From positions 1 through 49,324 of the forward strand of contig DVEF01000092.1 in assembly GCA_015295805.1 (NCBI GenBank): a stretch of DNA of 49,324 bases, written 5' to 3'. The DNA is from Geminocystis sp. M7585_C2015_104 (GTDB lineage: Bacteria; Cyanobacteriota; Cyanobacteriia; Cyanobacteriales; Cyanobacteriaceae). Each line of letters opens with the position of its first letter. Position 1 is the first letter of the stretch. A program made the position numbers and the translations under genes. The notes under the pieces were generated by a model that saw only the letters and a program-made list of their open reading frames with translations, was not told the origin of the DNA and made no database searches. Shown piece by piece: positions 18,657 through 27,451 of the stretch.

Positions 18657-19190
18657 ATGGAAGATTATCTGCCTATAATATATCTTTCCCTCTTGCTTAT
18701 ATTCCTCTCTACCGTGGCAATTATCCTCTTCAGACAGATAATTAAAGCCAGAAGGATTGAGTCTCGTGTTTTCCAACTTGAAAATAAACTTAAAAAAGAG
18801 GATGGAGCTGCCAAAGAATACTACGAATTGGCTAGTTTATACCTGGACAAAAAACTATTCTTCCAGGCAATACAACTATTGCAAAAAGCGATAAAAAAAG
18901 CCGAAAACGAAAAAGTTGAACCGGAAAACATGGCCTTGATATACAATGCCCTGGGTTTTGCCTATTTCGCCCAAGAGCAATACGACATGGCCATTCGCAA
19001 CTACAAAGAGGCCCTAAAACTTTTCCCGGCTTATACCATTGCCATAAACAACTTAGCTAACGCCTATGAGAAGAAACAAATGACTAAATTGGCTCTAGAA
19101 ACCTATAAAAAATGTTTGGAATACGACCCGAAAAATCCAGTGGCTTTGAAAAAAATTGAATCCCTAGAAAAAAGACTAGTTGCCAGCTAA
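18657..19190 (+). CDS. ycf37: Photosystem I assembly TPR protein Ycf37
   Basis: 177 residues: an N-terminal membrane anchor (about 4-27), then a short coiled region and three TPR repeats, about 54-90, 92-126 (ALGFAYFAQEQYDMAIRNYKEALKLFP) and 127-160 (ANAYEKKQMTKLALETYKKCLEYDP). Size, anchor and repeat sequence match cyanobacterial Ycf37, a thylakoid protein that supports PSI assembly and trimer stability. It ends 1 nt before the thiL ATG, so the two are translationally close-coupled. A generic TPR protein is the fallback reading. Confidence 0.85.
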   Translation: MEDYLPIIYLSLLLIFLSTVAIILFRQIIKARRIESRVFQLENKLKKEDGAAKEYYELASLYLDKKLFFQAIQLLQKAIKKAENEKVEPENMALIYNALGFAYFAQEQYDMAIRNYKEALKLFPAYTIAINNLANAYEKKQMTKLALETYKKCLEYDPKNPVALKKIESLEKRLVAS

Positions 19191-19191
19191 T

Positions 19192-20181
19192 ATGCAAATA
19201 AAAGATATAGGAGAACAAGGGTTGCTAAAAAGACTTTTTGCCTATTGTGACAGAGACAAAAATGGAGATGATGGGGCTATACTTTCAGTAAGTAAGGGAA
19301 AACAACTAGTAGTTTCCACGGATTTGTTGGTAGAGGGAGTTCATTTTTCCAGTAAAACCCTGACACCAGAAGCAATTGGGCACCGCGCGGCAACGGCAAA
19401 CCTCTCAGATATAGCTGCCATGGGAGGAAAACCTCTCCACGCCACGGTAGGATTGTCTCTGAGAAAGGAGACAGAAGTAGCTTGGGTAGAAAAACTATAC
19501 GAAGGGATGAGCAGCCTATTTGCCAGGTACTCCTGTACAATTGTAGGAGGTGATGTCACCAGGTCTCAAACCAATACCATCGCCATAACTATCCTGGGAG
19601 AAGTTAACCCCAAACAGATAATCTATCGCAACCGGGCTAGGGTGGGAGACGTAATAGTAGTAACCGGTAACCACGGCCTGTCAAGGGGGGGATTGGCACT
19701 GCTAACCGGGAACTATGATAACATACCGGAGGCAACTAGGGAAAAACTCATAGCCGCCCATGCCACCCCCAATCCCCGTCTAGATGTGATTGAATACATC
19801 AACAGCCAATTTCCCCATCATCGCATTGCTGGCATGGATACCAGCGATGGATTAGCAGACGCCATAACCCAAATTTGCCGCAACAGTGGTGTGGGTGCTA
19901 GAATAGACCGAAGAAAAATTAATATAGACGATACTCTCCTCCAGTTGACTGACATTGACACTGCCTTTGAATGGGTACTCTACGGCGGCGAGGATTTCGA
20001 GTTAGTATTGTGTCTAGAGCCAGAAAAGGCCAGCCTACTTCAACTCCGATTCGGAAAAGACTGTCAGATTATCGGTGAAATTACTCCCCAGCAGGAGATT
20101 GTAGTTTATGACTCCCTCGGTATTTATCCCCAAGAAAACCTGGAACCAGAGAAAACTTTTCAACATTTTGGGGTATACTAG
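19192..20181 (+). CDS. thiL: Thiamine-monophosphate kinase
   Basis: Phosphorylates thiamine monophosphate to the coenzyme thiamine diphosphate. About 329 residues, PurM-like ATP-grasping fold. DDGAI (26-30), STDLLVEGVHF (42-52), the GHRAATANLSDIAAMGG block (63-79), VGGDVTRS and the C-terminal ISDG-type MDTSDGLADA and YGGEDFELV are diagnostic. I chose the ATG at 19192 (MQIKDIGEQGLL) over an upstream in-frame TTG because it matches the family start. It begins 1 nt after the ycf37 stop. Confidence 0.96.
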   Translation: MQIKDIGEQGLLKRLFAYCDRDKNGDDGAILSVSKGKQLVVSTDLLVEGVHFSSKTLTPEAIGHRAATANLSDIAAMGGKPLHATVGLSLRKETEVAWVEKLYEGMSSLFARYSCTIVGGDVTRSQTNTIAITILGEVNPKQIIYRNRARVGDVIVVTGNHGLSRGGLALLTGNYDNIPEATREKLIAAHATPNPRLDVIEYINSQFPHHRIAGMDTSDGLADAITQICRNSGVGARIDRRKINIDDTLLQLTDIDTAFEWVLYGGEDFELVLCLEPEKASLLQLRFGKDCQIIGEITPQQEIVVYDSLGIYPQENLEPEKTFQHFGVY

Positions 20182-20261
20182 TTATTAGTTATAGCCCGAT
20201 ATGTGTGCCATTTGTCTTCGACTCTTACTCCCCCAGTTGCAGCACTAGTCTTAATCCCGTC

Positions 20262-20639
20262 ATGATTAAAATTCTTGTAGTCGACGATAATCACACCCCA
20301 AGAGAAGTAATTAGCGAGGCCCTCAAACAGTACAATATACAGGTGGTAGAGGCTTCCAATGGTGTAGAAGCAACCCAGCTAATCGAAAAAGAGAAATTTA
20401 ATCTTATAATCACCGATGTAGTAATGCCAGAAATGAACGGCTATGAACTATGTCGGTGGATCAAAAGTAATCCAAAAACTGAGAATATACCCGTGATAAT
20501 ATGTTCTACGAAAGGGGAGGAGTTTGACATCCACTGGGCAACAAAACAAGGCGCCGACGCATATATAGTCAAGCCCTTCAAAACTATGGATCTGTTGAAG
20601 ACAATCAAGTACCTACTAAAACAAACTAACCAGGTGTAG
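20262..20639 (+). CDS. Single-domain CheY-like response regulator
   Basis: 125 residues, a receiver domain only. Acidic pair D8-D9, phosphoacceptor D52 in LIITDVVMPEMNG, S82 in the switch position and K104 in IVKPF. Start MIKILVVDDN at the ATG 20262; a longer in-frame reading from 20205 adds a non-conserved leader and is rejected. No output domain or kinase is nearby, so its partner is unknown. Chemotaxis/phototaxis-type signalling or a stand-alone phosphorelay step are both possible. Confidence 0.92.
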   Translation: MIKILVVDDNHTPREVISEALKQYNIQVVEASNGVEATQLIEKEKFNLIITDVVMPEMNGYELCRWIKSNPKTENIPVIICSTKGEEFDIHWATKQGADAYIVKPFKTMDLLKTIKYLLKQTNQV

Positions 20640-20663
20640 TATCATAACTACAAAAAATAAAGC

Positions 20664-22028
20664 ATGAGTGGCGACTCAATCACTGTGATTGGCGGCGGGT
20701 TGGCAGGCACAGAAGCCGCCTGGCAAATCGCAAAAGCCGGTATACCCGTGACTCTCTACGAGATGCGCCCTGTAGTACAGACCCCCGCTCATCATAGTGG
20801 CGAATTGGCTGAATTGGTGTGTAGCAACTCCTTTGGGGCAGAATCTATAGATCGTGCTTCCGGACTGCTACATGAAGAACTACGAAGATTAGGGTCGTTG
20901 GTAATACAAGTAGCGGACAGGAATAGAGTGCCGGCGGGAGGGGCTTTGGCAGTAGACAGGGTAAGGTTTAGCAGGGAGTTGACTGACACCATTGCAAGCC
21001 ATCCCCTAATTACCCTAAAACGAGAGGAAGTGAAGACTATACCAGGTAAAGGAATTGTAGTACTGGCAACAGGCCCCCTCACGGCAGAAACCCTGGCCAG
21101 GGAGTTACAAAATCTCACCGGCATGGAGTATTTAAACTTTTTTGATGCCGCCAGCCCTATTATTTTAGGAGAATCCATCAATAGGGACATCGCCTTTTTA
21201 GCCTCCAGGTATGGAAAAGGAGAGGCAGCCTACTTGAATTGTCCCATGGATAGGGAACAATATCTCCTGTTTTGGCGGGAATTATGCAATGCCCAACAGA
21301 CAGAATTAAAAGACTTTGAGCGAGAGAATGCCACCTTTTTCGAGGCTTGTTTGCCCATTGAAGAATTGGCCAGAAGAGGCGAAAATACTATGCGTTTTGG
21401 CCCACTTAAACCCGTGGGCATAGTTGACCCACGTTTTCCGGACAGGAAGTATTATGCGGTAGTACAGCTGAGGCCAGAAGATAAAGAGGGGCAATTGTGG
21501 AATATGGTGGGATTTCAAACCAATCTACGTTGGGGGGAACAAAAGCGGGTATTCCGGTTAATCCCAGGCTTAGAAAACGCGGAATTTGTACGTTTTGGGG
21601 TGATGCACAAAAATATCTTCCTCAATGCCCCCAAATTGCTTCTTCCTACCTTACAATTTAAGAACAGGCCTACTCTATTCGCCTGTGGGCAACTGGTAGG
21701 CACTGAGGGTTATACTGCGGCAGTGGCTGGAGGCTGGTTGGCAGGCACAAATGCCGCCAGGATGGTGCGCAGTCTACCCCTTCTTGTATTTCCCAGGACT
21801 ACCATGCTAGGAGCCCTTATTGAATATATCACCAGCGCCGACAGTAGACATTTTCAGCCAATGCCCCCCAATTTTGGGATTCTACCACCTCTTGACGTTA
21901 AAGTGCGCTCCAAACCCCAACGTTATCGTGCCTATGCCTCCCGCGCCTTGAGTCATCTGGATGATTTTATTTCCACCCACAAACTCCCCCTTCAATCCTC
22001 CCGTGAGAGTGTCGCCATGAATCTCTAG
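20664..22028 (+). CDS. trmFO: tRNA (uracil-54-C5)-methyltransferase, folate/FAD-dependent (TrmFO)
   Basis: Makes ribothymidine at position 54 of tRNA using methylenetetrahydrofolate and FADH2. 454 residues. The FAD-binding [16 protein letters not shown] (8-23) is followed by LYEMRP, and the conserved [15 protein letters not shown] contains the catalytic-type cysteine. [25 protein letters not shown] and [14 protein letters not shown] are also present; all are typical of TrmFO (formerly Gid). It lies 24 nt after the response regulator gene in the same direction. Confidence 0.97.
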   Translation: MSGDSITVIGGGLAGTEAAWQIAKAGIPVTLYEMRPVVQTPAHHSGELAELVCSNSFGAESIDRASGLLHEELRRLGSLVIQVADRNRVPAGGALAVDRVRFSRELTDTIASHPLITLKREEVKTIPGKGIVVLATGPLTAETLARELQNLTGMEYLNFFDAASPIILGESINRDIAFLASRYGKGEAAYLNCPMDREQYLLFWRELCNAQQTELKDFERENATFFEACLPIEELARRGENTMRFGPLKPVGIVDPRFPDRKYYAVVQLRPEDKEGQLWNMVGFQTNLRWGEQKRVFRLIPGLENAEFVRFGVMHKNIFLNAPKLLLPTLQFKNRPTLFACGQLVGTEGYTAAVAGGWLAGTNAARMVRSLPLLVFPRTTMLGALIEYITSADSRHFQPMPPNFGILPPLDVKVRSKPQRYRAYASRALSHLDDFISTHKLPLQSSRESVAMNL

Positions 22029-22088
22029 GCAGGTGGCAACATGCAATATTGCCTCGTTTCCGGGAATTTATCTCAGGCCCCTAAATGT

Positions 22089-22103
22089 CCTATAATCTAT
22101 AGG
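22089..22103 (+). promoter_or_regulatory. 15-nt palindrome over the likely -10 of the cpcU-like gene
   Basis: CCTATAATCTATAGG is a perfect inverted repeat (CCTATA-ATC-TATAGG) that contains TATAAT at 22091-22096, 61 nt before the ATG at 22157. It lies inside a wider inverted repeat, CAGGTGGCAACA (from about 22030) versus TGTTTCCACCTG (to about 22120), with one mismatch in 12. No good -35 is seen. This looks like an operator or a structured leader. Confidence 0.45.
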
Positions 22104-22156
22104 GTTGTTGTTTCCACCTGTTACTTGATAAGCTGAGACACCCTGTAGTAAGTAAA

Positions 22157-22675
22157 ATGGATATTCATGCCTTCCTAGACAAATTCTTGGGTGATTGGTT
22201 TTCCCAACGCACCATCTATCATATTCCAGAAAACAAGGTAGACAACAGTAAGGCAAATATTAGTCTTACTCCCGTTTCCATAGAAGACAGTCGTGTCTCT
22301 TCCCTTTCTCAGTCTCATAATCTGAATCTGGATTTGTTTCTAACTGGTATCCTCTCCCAATGGGACAATTCCCCTGACTGGGGTAAGCCTAAACAAAAAG
22401 GCGAAACCCTAATATTATTTTTCCGTGACAAAAATGAACTCAATCAGGGTACAGTGGTGAGGGTTATTAACCCACAACAGATTGTCAGGGGCACTTACAC
22501 TTTAGCAGAAGATGAGTCTTTAACTTTAAGAGTCAACAATAATGGTCAATCTTTGGAGGAAAGAGTTACCTTTGCCAGTGACAATCTTCGCCTAAGGAAT
22601 ACTATCCTGAAACAGGGGAATGCGGTTAGACAAACTTGTTTTTATTCCGAAATCAGAAGGGTAGTCAAAAATTAA
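22157..22675 (+). CDS. cpcU: Phycobiliprotein lyase, CpcS/CpeS family (CpcU-like)
   Basis: 172 residues. The start MDIHAFLDKFLGDWFSQRTIYH, with WFSQRT, is the hallmark of the CpcS/CpcU/CpeS lipocalin-like lyases, which attach phycocyanobilin to Cys-82-type positions of phycobiliprotein beta subunits and allophycocyanin. The rest is beta-rich, ending TCFYSEIRRV, as expected. In several cyanobacteria CpcS and CpcU act as a heterodimer; the spacing of residues and the missing longer loops look more like CpcU. The CpcS versus CpcU assignment is less certain than the family. It is followed 15 nt later by an M16 protease gene. Confidence 0.8.
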   Translation: MDIHAFLDKFLGDWFSQRTIYHIPENKVDNSKANISLTPVSIEDSRVSSLSQSHNLNLDLFLTGILSQWDNSPDWGKPKQKGETLILFFRDKNELNQGTVVRVINPQQIVRGTYTLAEDESLTLRVNNNGQSLEERVTFASDNLRLRNTILKQGNAVRQTCFYSEIRRVVKN

Positions 22676-22690
22676 TCATTGCCTCCTCAA

Positions 22691-24226
22691 ATGTTGAAGG
22701 TAATACCCAAGATACTGGTCATAATTGTGCTGATTTTGGGACTGGAAAATCTTTTAGACTGTCCTCCTTTTGCCCTGGCAGACAGTGGGTCAATTCTACC
22801 ATATCTAGAAAGGGCAAAGGAGAATATAACTGAGTTTACCCTTGAAAATGAAATCAAATTTATAGTACTAAAAAATTCCCGAGCCCCTGTTATTTCTTTC
22901 GTTACCTATGTGGATGTGGGGGCGGTAAATGAGCCAGAAGGTCAAACAGGAATTGCCCATTTCCTCGAACACTTGGCTTTTAAAGGCACAAGGGAGATAG
23001 GCACTTTGGATTATGAGAAGGAAGAGAGATTGTTAAAAGAATTAGACAGCTTATTTGAAAAGATAAAACAGGCAAAAACAGAGAATGACCAGGAAAAAGT
23101 TAAAAAATTGGAAGCCAAATTCGAACAAATAAATAAACAGGCACATGAACTGGTAAAACAAAACGAATTCGGACAGATAGTAGAATTAGAAGGGGGGGTG
23201 GGGCTAAATGCGACTACTTCAGCAGACGCCACTGTTTATTACTACAGTTTCCCCGCCAACAAACTAGAGTTATGGATGTATCTGGAATCAGAGCGTTTTC
23301 TGCATCCAGTATTCCGGGAATTTTATGAGGAAAAACAGGTAATTTTAGAAGAGAGAAGACTAAGGGTTGATAATTCCCCCATAGGCAAACTAATAGAGGC
23401 ATTTTTAGATGTTGCCTTTACTTCCCACCCCTATAAACGTCCTGTAATTGGCTACCAAGAAGACATTAGTAACCTGACAAGACAAAATGTCCAAGACTTC
23501 TTTGAAAAATACTATGGAGGCAAGAATATAACAATAGCCATAGTGGGAGATGTAGAGGCAGAAGAGGTAAAAAGACTGGCAAGGAAATATTTTGGACGTT
23601 TCCCCCCCGGTAACAAATCAACCCCACCCATTGTAAATGAGCCACCACAAACTAGCACTAGGGAGATAACTATCCACTATCCCTCCCAACCACTGTATCT
23701 AGAGGGTTACCATATCCCCGACATCAACAACCCCGATTATGTAATATGCGAACTCATGGGCTCAATTCTAGCAGATGGACGCACCTCTCGGTTGTACCAA
23801 TCCATGGTAGAAAAACAAAAGATTGCCCTTTCTGTCTCCGCCTTTGCAGGCTTTCCCGGAGAAAAATACCCCAATCTAATGGTGTTTTACGCCACCCCTA
23901 CCCCCAATACTCCCCTTGCCACCCTGGAGACATCCCTACATGAGGAAATTAAAAAGCTAACTGAGCAATTGGTGTCAGTGGAAGAATTGACAAAAGTCAA
24001 AACCCAAGCCAAAGCAAGTCTATTACGCACACTTGATTCCAACATGGGGATGGCTAGACTGCTAGCTAAATACGAAGCCATCACTGGCGACTGGCGTAAC
24101 CTGTTTCTCGACCTAGATAAAATCTCTGCCGTTACCCCCCAGGACATTCAAAGGGTTGCCCGCCTCATCTTCACCCCCGAAAACCGAATCGTCGCCCGTC
24201 TCCTTCCCCCAAATCCTAACCCTTAA
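22691..24226 (+). CDS. Secreted M16-family zinc protease
   Basis: About 511 residues. A hydrophobic N-terminus (MLKVIPKILVIIVLILGL) ends near FALA-DS, a plausible signal peptidase site, so it is probably periplasmic or lumenal. The inverted zinc motif HFLEH (HXXEH) lies in GIAHFLEHLAFKGT; the distal zinc glutamate should be in LELWMYLESERF. Between them is a charged insertion with a coiled-coil look (KIKQAKTENDQEKVKKLEAKFEQ region). The C-terminal half has the DGRTSRLYQSMVE segment of the second M16 domain. I use the ATG at 22691; an in-frame TTG is at 22679. Many cyanobacteria carry two such genes in tandem; only one is here. Confidence 0.88.
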   Translation: MLKVIPKILVIIVLILGLENLLDCPPFALADSGSILPYLERAKENITEFTLENEIKFIVLKNSRAPVISFVTYVDVGAVNEPEGQTGIAHFLEHLAFKGTREIGTLDYEKEERLLKELDSLFEKIKQAKTENDQEKVKKLEAKFEQINKQAHELVKQNEFGQIVELEGGVGLNATTSADATVYYYSFPANKLELWMYLESERFLHPVFREFYEEKQVILEERRLRVDNSPIGKLIEAFLDVAFTSHPYKRPVIGYQEDISNLTRQNVQDFFEKYYGGKNITIAIVGDVEAEEVKRLARKYFGRFPPGNKSTPPIVNEPPQTSTREITIHYPSQPLYLEGYHIPDINNPDYVICELMGSILADGRTSRLYQSMVEKQKIALSVSAFAGFPGEKYPNLMVFYATPTPNTPLATLETSLHEEIKKLTEQLVSVEELTKVKTQAKASLLRTLDSNMGMARLLAKYEAITGDWRNLFLDLDKISAVTPQDIQRVARLIFTPENRIVARLLPPNPNP

Positions 24227-24479
24227 ACCCTTTACCCCACCCACATCCTACCCCCTACATCTTACCCCTAGGCCATTTTTGGTCAGATACCCCCACTCTC
24301 CCTTCTAAAGTTTGAGATAGTACAGTTTTTTGCCCCTTTTGTCAAGTCTTTTTCCAAAATTTTTTGCCCTATTTTCTAACAAAAAATATTTTTTGGAGGT
24401 TGAGGGAGTATATAGACAAAAAACTATCGAAAGATATGTTATGATTGATTAGGTTGTATAGGAGCCAGAAGAGGGAAGA

Positions 24480-24824
24480 ATGAGGATTTTAGAGGCGTTG
24501 ATACTGCTGACGGTAATTGTGGGTTTCCTGGGGATGGTGTTAAAACGGAACCTGTTGATGAAAATAATGAGTATGGATGTGATGAGTACGGGGGTAGTGG
24601 CGTATTATGTCCTCATAGCCGCTAGAAAAGGAATACTAACACCAATTCTGACAGGAAACCAACAGGGCCTGGCATATGCAGACCCAGTACCCCAGGCCGT
24701 GATTTTAACTGCTATTGTCATAGGCTTTTCTATCCAGGCTCTGATGTTGGTGGGGGCGATGAAATTAGCAGTGGACAACCCCACCCTAGATGTAGAAGAA
24801 ATAGAGGGACAGTTTCGGAAATGA
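24480..24824 (+). CDS. MrpC/MnhC-like subunit of a multisubunit cation/proton antiporter
   Basis: 114 residues, three membrane helices (about 4-22, 27-47, 70-95), NuoK/MnhC family. VLKRNLLMKIMSMDVMSTGVVAYYVL and DPVPQAVILTAIVIGFSIQALML are typical of MnhC. The ATG has a strong GAGGG about 5 nt upstream. It overlaps the next gene by four bases (ATGA). The other Mrp subunits (A, B, E, F, G) are not adjacent, which is unusual. Confidence 0.85.
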   Translation: MRILEALILLTVIVGFLGMVLKRNLLMKIMSMDVMSTGVVAYYVLIAARKGILTPILTGNQQGLAYADPVPQAVILTAIVIGFSIQALMLVGAMKLAVDNPTLDVEEIEGQFRK

Positions 24825-26254
24825 TTAAAAGTGTGAGTCTAATCCATTTGGCTTTGCCTTTCGTAGGGGGTTTTCTTGTCTACCTCCTGCCAAGATGGCA
24901 TCGTATCATCTGTTTGGGAGTATTGTCTGTTTCTCTGTTGTTTCCCCTGTATTTGATTGTGAACGGTGGTAGTGTATTTTTAAACCTCAAAAACAATTTT
25001 GGCGTAACCCTCTACTTGGATTCCACTACCGGTTACTTTTTGCTGACCAACAGTCTAGTAACACTGGCGACTCTGATTTACTGTTGGCAGGAGGGGAGGA
25101 ATGTTTTTTTTTATAGCCAGCTAATGATTCTGTTTGCCAGTGTGAATGGTGCCTTTCTCAGTTATGACTTCATCACCTTTTATGTGGCAATAGAAGTTTT
25201 AAGTATTGCTGCCTTTCTCCTTATTAGCTACAACCGCAACAGTCAAAGCATTTGGATTGGCTTGCGGTATCTTTTTGTTAGCAATGTCTCCATGTTGTTT
25301 TACCTCATCGGGGCGGTGTTAGTATATAAGGCAAACCATGGTTTCAGTTTTCAGGGATTGGTTAATTCCCCCCCAGAAGCCATTGCCTTAATCCTGTTGG
25401 GATTGACAGTAAAGGGTGGCGTGTTTATCTCAGGCTTGTGGTTACCCCTAACTCACGCCTCTGTAGAAACACCTCTATCTGCATTACTCTCCGGGGTTGT
25501 TGTCAAGGCTGGATTATTCCCACTCATTCGTCTCGCTACCCTCAGTGAAGACTTGGAGATAATCGTTAGGATTATGGCTTTGGCAGCCGTATATCTAGGG
25601 GGAATTCAAATAATATGGGCAAAAGATATAAAACGACTCCTTGCCCTCAGCACCCTTTCCCAGTTAGGTTATATTATAGCAGCACCCCCTGTAGCGGGAT
25701 TTTATGCCCTAAGTCATGGTTTAGCCAAGGCTACCCTGTTTTTAACTACAGGCAAACTCCCCAGTCGTAGTCTGGAAGATTTGTGGCAAACAGGTATTAA
25801 GACAAGTCTGTGGTGGGTAATGACTGTGTCTAGTCTCTCCCTCATGGGAATTCCTCCCCTTGCCGGTTTTGTTGCTAAGACAGTCACCCTTCAACAATTG
25901 TTACCCTGGCAAACTATCCCCCTTACCGTTGCCACCCTTTTTACCTCTATTGCCTTCACCAAGATACTCATCATCCCCAAAAACGGGGAAACAACAGAAA
26001 TTCACCAAAACCACTGGCTAGCCTTCTCTCTTCTTACGGGGATTATAATCACCACCGGCTTTATCATTCCATCTGCCTATACCCCTGACAAGCTAGCCAA
26101 AAGCCTCATCCTGGCAGCCACTGGCTTTCTCATTTCCATCCCCCTGTTGAGAGGGAAAGAAATACAATTGCCCCCTTTTTGGGAAAATCTTGAAAACCTT
26201 CTGGGAATGATGAGTATCACCCTCATTGGACTTTTCTGGATGGCCCTCTTTTAG
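24821..26254 (+). CDS. MrpD/NdhD-like antiporter subunit
   Basis: 477 residues, about 13-14 membrane helices, of the NuoM/NuoN/MrpD family. FYVAIEVLSIAAFLLIS contains the conserved glutamate, GLWLPLTHASVETPLSALLSGVVVKAGLF the lysine-bearing helix, and DIKRLLALSTLSQLGYI the broken-helix region. It begins with ATGA overlapping mrpC, so the two are translated together. Cyanobacterial annotations often call such proteins NdhD5/NdhD6, but the MnhC-type partner points to a cation/proton antiporter or accessory module rather than core NDH-1. An intrinsic 3' end may be formed by the SRP RNA region on the other strand. Confidence 0.85.
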   Translation: MIKSVSLIHLALPFVGGFLVYLLPRWHRIICLGVLSVSLLFPLYLIVNGGSVFLNLKNNFGVTLYLDSTTGYFLLTNSLVTLATLIYCWQEGRNVFFYSQLMILFASVNGAFLSYDFITFYVAIEVLSIAAFLLISYNRNSQSIWIGLRYLFVSNVSMLFYLIGAVLVYKANHGFSFQGLVNSPPEAIALILLGLTVKGGVFISGLWLPLTHASVETPLSALLSGVVVKAGLFPLIRLATLSEDLEIIVRIMALAAVYLGGIQIIWAKDIKRLLALSTLSQLGYIIAAPPVAGFYALSHGLAKATLFLTTGKLPSRSLEDLWQTGIKTSLWWVMTVSSLSLMGIPPLAGFVAKTVTLQQLLPWQTIPLTVATLFTSIAFTKILIIPKNGETTEIHQNHWLAFSLLTGIIITTGFIIPSAYTPDKLAKSLILAATGFLISIPLLRGKEIQLPPFWENLENLLGMMSITLIGLFWMALF

Positions 26255-26271
26255 TTCCCATCTTACCAACT

Positions 26272-26371
26272 AAAAAGACCCGGAACTGACGCCTACCATG
26301 AGCATCTCGTATTGCTGCTACCTTCCGGTCCTGACAAGGTTTGAGAGTCATGGCAGCGTTAGTCCGAGTCA
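26272..26371 (-). ncRNA. ffs: Signal recognition particle RNA (4.5S, small bacterial type)
   Basis: On the minus strand the conserved apical domain reads GTCAGGACCGGAAGGTAGCAGCA, seen here as GTCAGG, then CCGGAAGG, then AGCAGC at about 26310-26332. The flanking arms pair: GACTCGG from 26370 and the following ACTAACGCTGCCATGA pair with the 3' arm TCATGGTAGGCGTCAGTT and CCGGGTC ending at 26277. A T-run (26272-26276) follows. Length about 95 nt. It partners with Ffh for co-translational membrane targeting. Confidence 0.95.
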
Positions 26372-26377
26372 CTCACC

Positions 26378-26406
26378 ATTATAACCCATTTTCTCTTTTT
26401 TGACAT
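26378..26406 (-). promoter_or_regulatory. Promoter of the SRP RNA gene
   Basis: Minus strand: ATGTCA (26401-26406), 17-nt spacer, TATAAT (26378-26383). The predicted start near 26371 coincides with the 5' end of the SRP RNA fold. Confidence 0.75.
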
Positions 26407-26424
26407 GGTTGCCCCCCGCAACAT

Positions 26425-26454
26425 TTGACGTTATGTAAAAATTAATGGTAGGAT
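26425..26454 (+). promoter_or_regulatory. Probable petE promoter
   Basis: TTGACG (26425-26430), 18-nt spacer, TAGGAT (26449-26454), 43 nt before the petE ATG. Its -35 lies only 18 nt from the -35 of the divergent SRP RNA promoter. Confidence 0.5.
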
Positions 26455-26496
26455 GGAAGACAGGAAGACAGAATGTAAAAGTAATGGGGGAAAAGT

Positions 26497-26868
26497 ATGA
26501 GAAAATTGGGTGTATTGTTAATCTCCCTAGTTGTTTTCTTGTTTGGCAGTATGGGAGTGGTAGCTACCCCAGCCTTAGGAGACACTGTAGTGGTGAAAAT
26601 GGGGACTGACAGTGGGATGTTGGCATTTGAACCTGCAGAGGTTAAAATAAAGGCGGGGGATACTGTGAAATGGGTGAATAATAAACTAGCACCTCACAAC
26701 GTGGTTTTTGATTCCAGTGTGAAAAATGCTGATAAGTTGAGTCATAAGGCCTTAGCATTTGCCCCCGGTGAGTCCTTTGAGATAAAATTTACTGAACCTG
26801 GAGTATATCCCTACTATTGTGAGCCTCATAGAGGCGCTGGTATGATAGGGAAAGTCATTGTGGAATAG
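26497..26868 (+). CDS. petE: Plastocyanin precursor
   Basis: Lumenal copper protein carrying electrons from cytochrome b6f to PSI. 123 residues including a signal peptide (about 1-28, ending near TPALG). The mature domain starts near [18 protein letters not shown]. The four copper ligands are present: H67 (in APHN), C108 and H111 (in YYCEPH) and M116 (in GAGM). A GGGGG precedes the ATG by about 6 nt. Upstream is a TTGACG-18-TAGGAT promoter. Presence of petE implies copper-dependent choice with cytochrome c6, which is not in the window. Confidence 0.98.
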   Translation: MRKLGVLLISLVVFLFGSMGVVATPALGDTVVVKMGTDSGMLAFEPAEVKIKAGDTVKWVNNKLAPHNVVFDSSVKNADKLSHKALAFAPGESFEIKFTEPGVYPYYCEPHRGAGMIGKVIVE

Positions 26869-26886
26869 ATAGAAAGAGAAAGTCTT

Positions 26887-27447
26887 TTACTGGGGTAGGG
26901 AATTTATTTCAAAGTATCTATGAAACTTGTCTGTGACTTCCAACCAATAGGATTTACCCTCCCGTTGACGGCTTTTTCGCACAAACCCTAATTCCACCAA
27001 CTCTTTGACGTGTTGATAGGCGATACTGCCACGAAGGGATATTAACTCACTCTGAAGAATAGGGCCTTTTAAAGCAATTGCTGCTAAGGTTTTTAGTGTG
27101 GCTTTACTCAACTCCGCAGGCATTAGGTTTTCCAACAGGGATTGGTAAACGGGTTGGAGTTGCAGACAGTAGCCTCCCCCCTTTTCCACAATTTCCAAGG
27201 CGGTTTCCCGATAGGCATAGTCTGTGAGTAGTTGGATTAATGCCTCTTCCACCTCTTCGGGGGAATAACCGGTAAGGGAGGCAATTTCTCTAACAGTGGT
27301 GGGTTTGGCTTTCAGATATAAAATTGCCTCTATCTGTTTGCTTAAAGTCGTCTTCTCTAATTCCCCTTCTTGTTGTCGTTGTCTTCTCCCCCCCCTCCCT
27401 CTATTGCCTTCACCCCCTGCCACCGTCATGGATTTACTCCTAGCCAC
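26887..27447 (-). CDS. scpB: Segregation and condensation protein ScpB
   Basis: Winged-helix partner of ScpA and SMC in chromosome condensation. 186 residues. A basic, glycine/arginine-rich N-terminal tail (about 10-27, with RGRGGRRQRQQ) precedes two winged-helix domains: about 35-105 (LSKQIEAILYLKAKPTTVREIASLTG) and 110-175 (LSKATLKTLAAIALKGPILQSELISLRG). It starts at a GTG at 27447, four bases after the stop of the hsp70-like gene, with GAGGT as Shine-Dalgarno inside that gene's end. An ATG at 27429 is an alternative. scpA is not nearby. Confidence 0.92.
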   Translation of the reverse strand: MARSKSMTVAGGEGNRGRGGRRQRQQEGELEKTTLSKQIEAILYLKAKPTTVREIASLTGYSPEEVEEALIQLLTDYAYRETALEIVEKGGGYCLQLQPVYQSLLENLMPAELSKATLKTLAAIALKGPILQSELISLRGSIAYQHVKELVELGFVRKSRQREGKSYWLEVTDKFHRYFEINSLPQ

Positions 27448-27451
27448 GCCA

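Noticed and set aside
20205-20261. 19-residue N-terminal extension of the response regulator
   Set aside because: Receiver domains begin at MIKILVVDD, and the extra residues are non-conserved with no ribosome-binding site.
24227-24300. C-rich repeats after the M16 gene (CCTTACCCC, CCTACCCCC) as a repeat array
   Set aside because: Units are irregular and unspaced. They look like low-complexity pyrimidine DNA, which recurs at other gene ends such as 31030-31075.
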